From the NCBI GenBank assembly GCA_019429445.1, contig JAHYIW010000027.1, forward strand, positions 1 through 38,983: a DNA stretch of 38,983 nt. Direction: 5' to 3'. This document shows, one piece after another, positions 33,508-38,983 of this stretch. The notes under the pieces are model-generated. The model ran no database searches, was not told the DNA's origin, and saw only the letters and a program-made list of their open reading frames with translations. Position numbers and translations under genes: made by a program. The first letter of the stretch is position 1. Every line of letters begins with the position of its first letter. The DNA is from Desulfuromonadaceae bacterium (lineage in GTDB: Bacteria; Desulfobacterota; Desulfuromonadia; Desulfuromonadales; JAHYIW01).

Positions 33508-34866
33508 ATGTACGGAAAAATTCGCCAGATTCATTTTGTCGGCATCGGCGGGATCGGCATGAGCGGGATAGCCGAGGTGCTGCTCAATCTCGGCTATCGG
33601 GTCAGTGGTTCAGATTTGCGTGAAAGTGAATTGACGGCGCGTCTGGTGAGTCTCGGTGCGCAGATTGTCTATGGCCATCGAACTGAAAACATCGCTGGCG
33701 CGGACGTGGTCGTGACCTCGACGGCGGTGCGTGCCGAAAACCCCGAAGTTGTCGCGGCGCACCGGGCGCTGATCCCGGTAATTCCGCGGGCGGAAATGCT
33801 TGCCGAGCTGATGCGGATGAAATATGGCATTGCCATTGCCGGAACGCACGGCAAAACCACGACGACAAGCATGGTGGCGACGGTGTTGTGTCACGGCAAT
33901 ATCGATCCGACCGCGGTGATCGGCGGACGACTCGATGCCTTTGGTTCGAACGCCAAGCTCGGTCAGGGCAAGTTCATGGTCGTTGAGGCGGATGAATCGG
34001 ATGGCTCCTTCCTGAAGCTGTCGCCAACGATTGCGATTGTGACTAATATTGATGCAGATCACCTTGACTACTACCGTGACCTCGATCAGATCAAGGAGGC
34101 TTTTGTTCATTTCATCAATAAAATCCCGTTCTTCGGCCTCGCGGTGTTATGTCTGGACGACATCAATATTCAGGATCTGATCCCGCAGGTAAAAAAACGG
34201 TTTGTCACTTATGGTCTGACCAGTCAGGCCGATTTTCAAGCGAAAGATATTGTTTATGCCGCCGACCGGACGTCATTCAAGGTGCATTACCAGGGGGACG
34301 CGTTGGGCCAGATCGAGATTGCCATGCCGGGACGCCACAATGTTCTCAACGCGTTGGCGACCGTGGCGGTGGCGATGGAGCTTGATCTGCCGTTTGCAAC
34401 GATCGCGGCAGGGTTCAAGGATTTTTGTGGAGTAAACCGTCGCTTCCAGATTAAACGCAACGATGCCGAATTAATGGTGGTTGATGACTACGGCCATCAC
34501 CCGGTAGAAATTCGTGCCACACTGGCGGCGGCGCGCGGGGGGTGGAAACGGCGTCTGGTGGCGGTTTTTCAGCCGCACCGCTACAGTCGTACCGAGGCTC
34601 TGTTTGACGATTTCACGACCGCATTCTATCAGGCCGATCATGTGGTGGTGACCGATATCTACGCTGCGGGGGAGGATCCTGTGCCGGGGGTATCGGGACA
34701 GCACCTGGCGACCGGGATTGCCGACCACGGGCACAAAAGTGTCGTCCATGTCGCGACCCTGGAAGCCGCCGTCGAGCACCTGCGTGGGGTACTGCAACCG
34801 GGAGACATGGTGATTACACTGGGTGCCGGAGACGTCTGGCAAGTCGGTGCGGCTTTGCTGACGTGA
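33508..34866 (+). CDS. murC: UDP-MurNAc L-Ala ligase MurC
   Basis: MurC adds the first amino acid. The 452-residue protein starts [19 protein letters not shown], has the ATP loop [34 protein letters not shown] and FQPHRYSRT. The ATG at 33508 (after aggatagaaacg) fits the family; the open frame extends ten codons into murG. The end overlaps murB as GTGA. Confidence 0.97.
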   Translation: MYGKIRQIHFVGIGGIGMSGIAEVLLNLGYRVSGSDLRESELTARLVSLGAQIVYGHRTENIAGADVVVTSTAVRAENPEVVAAHRALIPVIPRAEMLAELMRMKYGIAIAGTHGKTTTTSMVATVLCHGNIDPTAVIGGRLDAFGSNAKLGQGKFMVVEADESDGSFLKLSPTIAIVTNIDADHLDYYRDLDQIKEAFVHFINKIPFFGLAVLCLDDINIQDLIPQVKKRFVTYGLTSQADFQAKDIVYAADRTSFKVHYQGDALGQIEIAMPGRHNVLNALATVAVAMELDLPFATIAAGFKDFCGVNRRFQIKRNDAELMVVDDYGHHPVEIRATLAAARGGWKRRLVAVFQPHRYSRTEALFDDFTTAFYQADHVVVTDIYAAGEDPVPGVSGQHLATGIADHGHKSVVHVATLEAAVEHLRGVLQPGDMVITLGAGDVWQVGAALLT

Positions 34867-35783
34867 CAAAGACGCTCATGTCAGCCACGTTGACAACGCA
34901 ACTGCGCAACGCCGTTGACGGGACGATCGAAACAGATGTCGCGCTGTCGCAATACACCACCTGGAAGGTAGGCGGGCGAGCTGACTGGTTGATCACCCCC
35001 TGCACTATTGCCGGGCTGGAAAAGGTGCTGACGTTGTTGCGTGCGACGGCTGTTCCCTGGCTGGTTGTCGGTGGTGGCAGTAACCTGCTGGTTAAAGATG
35101 GTGGTTTTCGTGGTGCGGTCATTGCGATGCACCGACTGCGCGCGATCGATATTCGGTCTGACGGACAGGTGCAGGTTGAAGCGGGAGCGACATTGGCACA
35201 GGTGATCACAAAGGGGATCAAGGCGGGGTGGGGTGGGCTGGAAAGTCTGGCCGGGATCCCTGGGACAATTGGTGGCGCGACAGTTATGAACGCCGGAGCT
35301 GACGGCGTGGAACTGGGCAGCGTGATTCGTGAGGTGCAGCTGCACAACGGTGAAGATCGACAGCACTGGAGTCATGACCAGTGTGGTTTTTCGTACCGCA
35401 GCAGCGCGTTTCAAAGGGACAGTGTGGTGACAGCCGTTACTTTGGCACTCACGGCCGGAGATTCGGCGCAACTTGAAACCCGTTACAGGGAACGGTTGGC
35501 AGCCCGTCGCGAAACGCATCCTTACGGTTTGCCCAATGCCGGATCGGTGTTTAAAAATCCCCCCGGCAAAGTCGCCTGGCGGATGATCGATGCGGTCGGA
35601 TTGCGTGGTGCCCGGCGGGGTGATGCGCAGATATCGCCTTGTCATACAAACTTTATTGTCAATCTAGGGGCCGCCCGTGCAGCAGATATTCTCGCCCTGA
35701 TTGATTTTACGCGTCAGCGCGTCGCTGCAGAATTCGATGTTGAGCTTGAAACGGAAGTGAAAATTGTCGGGGAAGATGGATGA
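34863..35783 (+). CDS. murB: UDP-N-acetylenolpyruvoylglucosamine reductase MurB
   Basis: MurB reduces enolpyruvyl-UDP-GlcNAc with NADPH and FAD. The 306-residue protein has [27 protein letters not shown] (FAD), [16 protein letters not shown], the SYRSSAF region, the catalytic serine in [11 protein letters not shown] and the C-terminal glutamate in ETEVKIVG. The start could be the GTG overlapping the murC stop (34863) or the ATG at 34878; the former matches the GTGA overlap style of this cluster. The stop overlaps ddl as ATGA. Confidence 0.95.
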   Translation: MTKTLMSATLTTQLRNAVDGTIETDVALSQYTTWKVGGRADWLITPCTIAGLEKVLTLLRATAVPWLVVGGGSNLLVKDGGFRGAVIAMHRLRAIDIRSDGQVQVEAGATLAQVITKGIKAGWGGLESLAGIPGTIGGATVMNAGADGVELGSVIREVQLHNGEDRQHWSHDQCGFSYRSSAFQRDSVVTAVTLALTAGDSAQLETRYRERLAARRETHPYGLPNAGSVFKNPPGKVAWRMIDAVGLRGARRGDAQISPCHTNFIVNLGAARAADILALIDFTRQRVAAEFDVELETEVKIVGEDG

Positions 35784-36733
35784 CGATTGAGGAATTGAAA
35801 ACCAAACGGATTGCCGTGCTGATGGGCGGTACCTCTGCGGAACGCGCCGTGTCGCTGCGCACCGGGCAGGCAGCGCTTGACGTTTTGCTAAAGCAGGGAT
35901 ATCAGGCGCAAGCGATTGATGCAGGGTTCGACCTTGACCAGCAACTGCGGGCGGAGGGGATTGAGGTAGCGTTTATTGCCCTGCACGGACGCTTCGGCGA
36001 GGACGGCACGGTTCAGGGGTTGCTGGAGATGATGCGGATCCCTTACACCGGGAGTGGCATTCTCGCATCAAGTCTGGCTATTGATAAGGTCGCAACCAAA
36101 AAAATGCTGATTTTCCACGGGGTGCCTACCCCGCACTTTCGGGTTGTGCAGGAGCACGACGCGTGGCGTGACAATCCGGGAGACGGGGATCGTTTCCCGC
36201 TGGTGGTCAAACCGGCGCTTGAGGGCTCGACGCTTGGCATCAGTCTGGTGCGCAATCGTGATGAACTGATTGCGGGGCTCGAAGAGGCATTCAACTTTGC
36301 AGCGGTAGCGTTGATCGAAGAGTATATCGACGGCATGGAAATCACGGTCAGTGTGGTGAATGGCACGGTGTTGCCGATCATCCAGATCGCCCCGCAGGGC
36401 GGATTTTATGACTATCATGCCAAATATACTGCCGGACAGACTGAATATATTCTACCCGCACCACTGAGTGAGGAATTGACTGCGCGGATCAAGGAGCACA
36501 CCGCGACGGTCTACACGGCACTGGGATGTGCAGGGGCGGCACGGGTCGATTATATGGTGCGCGGGGAAGAATATTTTTGTCTGGAAGTGAATACTATTCC
36601 GGGGATGACGGCGACCAGTTTGCTGCCGAAAGCCGCAGCACATGCCGGGATGTCATTTAACGCGCTGGTTGAACAAATCCTTTGCGGCGCGGCGCTTAAA
36701 GTTACGCAACGCAACCGTGATCAAAGGGGCTGA
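35780..36733 (+). CDS. ddl: D-alanine-D-alanine ligase
   Basis: Ddl makes the D-Ala-D-Ala used by MurF. The 317-residue ATP-grasp enzyme has VLMGGTSAERAVSLRTG at its start (most homologues read AEREVSL, so one conserved glutamate is alanine here, though the substrate-binding AER glutamate is kept), IALHGRFGEDGTVQG, VVKPALEGSTLGIS and the metal-binding LEVNTIPGMT. The start overlaps murB as ATGA. It lies between murB and ftsQ as in many proteobacteria (ddlB position). Confidence 0.96.
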   Translation: MTIEELKTKRIAVLMGGTSAERAVSLRTGQAALDVLLKQGYQAQAIDAGFDLDQQLRAEGIEVAFIALHGRFGEDGTVQGLLEMMRIPYTGSGILASSLAIDKVATKKMLIFHGVPTPHFRVVQEHDAWRDNPGDGDRFPLVVKPALEGSTLGISLVRNRDELIAGLEEAFNFAAVALIEEYIDGMEITVSVVNGTVLPIIQIAPQGGFYDYHAKYTAGQTEYILPAPLSEELTARIKEHTATVYTALGCAGAARVDYMVRGEEYFCLEVNTIPGMTATSLLPKAAAHAGMSFNALVEQILCGAALKVTQRNRDQRG

Positions 36734-36744
36734 CGGGGAGCGGA

Positions 36745-37590
36745 ATGTCTGACCTGAAACACACAAAACCGCCAAAAATAAAGGCCAACCGGCGTCAGCG
36801 GCAAAAGCGTGACGGAATTGCCTGGCGCAAGTTGTTTCATGTTGCCCTGCGTTACACGGTGCTGGTCAGCATCGGTGGCATGCTGCTGGTCGGGGGTATC
36901 GTGGCCGTCGAGATGGTTGCGACAGCCCAATGTTTCCGCGTGCAGGATGTTCTGGTGAGTAACAATCAGCGGATTGATGAGGAGACGATCATCGCCTGTT
37001 CAGGGATGACCGAGGAACAGAGCATCTTTGCCATCGATCTGGCCGCGGTGGGCGCAAAAATCGAAGAACATCCGTGGATTGCGGTTGCCGAAGTTACGCG
37101 ACACTTCCCCCACGCAGTAAAGATCAACGTCAGGGAAAGGCAACCACTGGCAATTATCAATCTCGGTTACCTCTATTATGTTGATGCCGGCGGGGAGGTC
37201 TTCAAGGTGCTGGATCAGGATGACGTCCTTGATTATCCGGTAATCACCGGAATTGATCGCGATTTTCTGCTGAATAATCCGCATGAGGCAGAGCAGATGA
37301 TTGCCAGTGCGATTCGCCTGGTTCGGGCGCTTGTACAGCGCGATGTATTTACGCTTGACGATGTGTCGGAATTTCGTGTCAGCGGCGAGCGTGGCGTTGA
37401 ACTTTACACCCTCGTCGGGGGGGTTCCGGTCAAAATGGGACACGATGGTTATGATGAAAAGCTTGACCGTCTGGAACGGGTTTTTGATCGACTCCGTACA
37501 CGACTGACAGGATTAAGATCAATCGACCTGAATGTGGCTGACCGGGTTATCGTCAAGGTTGCGAAAAGCTCGGGTCAAGTCAACAGTTAG
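36745..37590 (+). CDS. ftsQ: Cell division protein FtsQ
   Basis: FtsQ recruits and controls FtsL, FtsB, FtsI and FtsW. The 281-residue protein has a basic cytoplasmic N-terminus (KIKANRRQRQKR), one span (about residues 36-60), a POTRA domain (about 66-135, FRVQDVLVSNNQRIDEETI onward) and the FtsQ beta domain with RERQPLAIINLGYLYYVDAGGEVF. The gene starts 11 bases after ddl. Confidence 0.94.
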   Translation: MSDLKHTKPPKIKANRRQRQKRDGIAWRKLFHVALRYTVLVSIGGMLLVGGIVAVEMVATAQCFRVQDVLVSNNQRIDEETIIACSGMTEEQSIFAIDLAAVGAKIEEHPWIAVAEVTRHFPHAVKINVRERQPLAIINLGYLYYVDAGGEVFKVLDQDDVLDYPVITGIDRDFLLNNPHEAEQMIASAIRLVRALVQRDVFTLDDVSEFRVSGERGVELYTLVGGVPVKMGHDGYDEKLDRLERVFDRLRTRLTGLRSIDLNVADRVIVKVAKSSGQVNS

Positions 37591-37611
37591 CCTGCGAGGA
37601 AGGGGCAAGAT

Positions 37612-38841
37612 ATGAGTACAAAAAGAGAAAGTTTGATTGTCGGTCTCGACATCGGCACGACCAAGATTTGCGCAATCGTCGGGAGTCTGACAGATGAAGG
37701 GCTCGATATTGTCGGGATCGGCACCAGCCCGTCAAAGGGGCTGCGCAAAGGGGTGGTGATCAATATCGAGAGCACCGTCGAGGCGATTCAAAAAGCCTTG
37801 CAGGAAGCCGAACTGATGGCCGGATGTGAGATCAAGTCGGTCTTCGCCGGAATCGCCGGGGGACATATCAAGGGGATCAACTCGCAGGGGGTGATCGCGA
37901 TCAAGAACCGAGAGGTGAGCAAGGAAGATATCACCCGCGTGATCGATGCCGCCAAGGCCATTGCGATCCCGATGGACCGCGAGGTGCTGCATATTCTGCC
38001 GCAGGAATTCATTATTGACGACCAGGACGGGATCAAGGAGCCGCTCGGCATGAGCGGGGTGCGGCTGGAGGCGAAGGTTCATATCGTTACCGGTGCCGTT
38101 GCCAGTGCCCAGAACATCGTCAAAAGCTGTCAGCGGGCGCGGGTCGAAGTGGCCGATATCGTTCTGGAGCAACTGGCCTCGGCCGAAGCGGTGCTGTCGG
38201 CAGACGAAAAAGAGCTCGGGGTGGCGGTGGTCGATATCGGTGGCGGAACCTCCGATATTGCGATCTATATTGATGGCGCAATCAAACATACCGCGGTGTT
38301 GTCCCTTGGCGGAAACCACCTGACCAATGACATTGCAGTCGGCCTGCGGACCCCCAGTGCAGAGGCGGAGAAAATCAAGCGTGAATCAGGATGCTGCCTG
38401 ATTTCCATGGTCGGCAAGGATGAAACGATTGAAGTGCAGTCGGTCGGCGGGCGTGAACCGCGTATTCTGTCGCGCCAGCTGCTGGCGGAAATCCTGGAAC
38501 CGCGTGTCGAGGAGATTTTCTCGCTGGTGAATCGCGAGATCATCAAGAGCGGATATGAAGATCTGATCGCTTCAGGTGTGGTGCTGACCGGGGGCTGTTC
38601 AATTTTACCGGGGATGCCGGAACTGGCCGAGCAGATTTTTAATCTGCCGGTTCGACGCGGGCTGCCGCGTGAAATCGGCGGGTTGGTCGATGTGGTCAAC
38701 TCCCCGGCCTTTGCTACCGGGGTGGGGCTGGTGAAGTATGGCAGCCGCAATTTACAACTGCGCAATTTTAACATCGGCAATGAACAGCTGTTCGACAGAA
38801 TTTCACGACGGATGAAAGAGTGGTTCGGCGAATTTTTTTAG
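37612..38841 (+). CDS. ftsA: Cell division actin-like ATPase FtsA
   Basis: FtsA anchors FtsZ to the membrane. The 409-residue protein has the actin-fold phosphate loops VGLDIGTTKICAIVG and VVDIGGGTSDIAIY, the 1C domain region (RVIDAAKAIAIPMDREVLHILPQ), GVVLTGGCSILPGM, and a C-terminal amphipathic membrane helix (ISRRMKEWFGEFF). AGGAAGGGG lies upstream of the ATG. ftsZ normally follows and is probably just beyond the window, after the repeat at 38860. Confidence 0.97.
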   Translation: MSTKRESLIVGLDIGTTKICAIVGSLTDEGLDIVGIGTSPSKGLRKGVVINIESTVEAIQKALQEAELMAGCEIKSVFAGIAGGHIKGINSQGVIAIKNREVSKEDITRVIDAAKAIAIPMDREVLHILPQEFIIDDQDGIKEPLGMSGVRLEAKVHIVTGAVASAQNIVKSCQRARVEVADIVLEQLASAEAVLSADEKELGVAVVDIGGGTSDIAIYIDGAIKHTAVLSLGGNHLTNDIAVGLRTPSAEAEKIKRESGCCLISMVGKDETIEVQSVGGREPRILSRQLLAEILEPRVEEIFSLVNREIIKSGYEDLIASGVVLTGGCSILPGMPELAEQIFNLPVRRGLPREIGGLVDVVNSPAFATGVGLVKYGSRNLQLRNFNIGNEQLFDRISRRMKEWFGEFF

Positions 38842-38859
38842 ATTTAACTCACGAATTGA

Positions 38860-38983
38860 TGCACTCGCAAAAAAGAATGAGATGGCTAAGCAAAAATTTC
38901 GTCCTCCAAGGCTTGGTGGTTTTTCAGGGGCGAAGGCCTACATCAGGTAGGTCGAGGTCCTGAAAAATCAGCGTAACGACGTA
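38860..38983 (-). repeat. Dispersed repeat, copy 2, inverted (after ftsA, cut by window edge)
   Basis: Positions 38885-38983 are the reverse complement of 23421-23519 with three mismatches; tgcactcgcaaaaaagaat (38860-38878) is the reverse complement of 23618-23636. Only six bases separate the two blocks here, so this copy looks like the intact form of the element. It continues beyond the window. No gene is visible in the 142 bases after ftsA. Confidence 0.85.

Overview
The window looks like chromosome of a Desulfuromonadales/Geobacter-type bacterium (Desulfuromonadota, formerly Deltaproteobacteria). This is an inference from gene content and order: a selenocysteine tRNA next to yedF, the run ispE, tRNA-Gln, prs, rplY, pth, ychF, rpsF, rpsR, a DUF2232 membrane protein, rplI and dnaB, a pyrophosphatase with the potassium-dependent signature, and a full dcw cluster whose MurE carries the meso-diaminopimelate motif (Gram-negative type wall). 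I have run no database search, so the genus is open.

Positions 1-5940 are accessory. Minus-strand genes form a type IC-like restriction-modification operon: hsdM, then rhuM and a BRO-N/DinD-like gene, then hsdS, then the first 13 codons of a further gene that leaves the window. No hsdR is in view. HsdS carries four perfect copies of a 12-bp repeat (the TAEL spacer repeat known from EcoR124-type enzymes) and a 57-bp palindromic element inserted in frame between its two halves. Upstream lies an unrecognised pair of overlapping genes (34 and 223 residues) behind a near-consensus sigma-70 promoter and three 18-bp palindromes spaced exactly 22 bp apart. This is the least explained part of the window and my main candidate for something undescribed.

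Positions 6064-9990 form the junction with the core: a strong terminator, selC (tRNA-Sec) and yedF in one minus-strand unit, a small anchored protein, rlmD, a UPF0126/TRIC-like membrane protein, a MITE-like palindrome and a 33-residue lipoprotein gene. selC is a classic island insertion site, which fits the accessory block beside it, but no integrase or att repeat is visible.

Positions 9996-21847 are plus-strand housekeeping genes: ispE, tRNA-Gln, prs, rplY (Ctc type), pth, hppA, ychF, rpsF-rpsR-DUF2232-rplI, dnaB and a CorC/HlyC-family protein. rpsF has a promoter and a leader that can pair with its own Shine-Dalgarno sequence.

Positions 21909-38841 are the dcw cell-division and wall cluster: mraZ, rsmH, ftsL, ftsI, murE, murF, mraY, murD, ftsW, murG, murC, murB, ddl, ftsQ, ftsA. 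A consensus promoter with four 10-bp-phased GTG boxes (probable MraZ autoregulatory site) precedes it. Most genes overlap or abut. One break of 280 bp, between rsmH and ftsL, holds a 99-bp dispersed repeat; a second copy in inverted orientation follows ftsA, where ftsZ would be expected next, outside the window.
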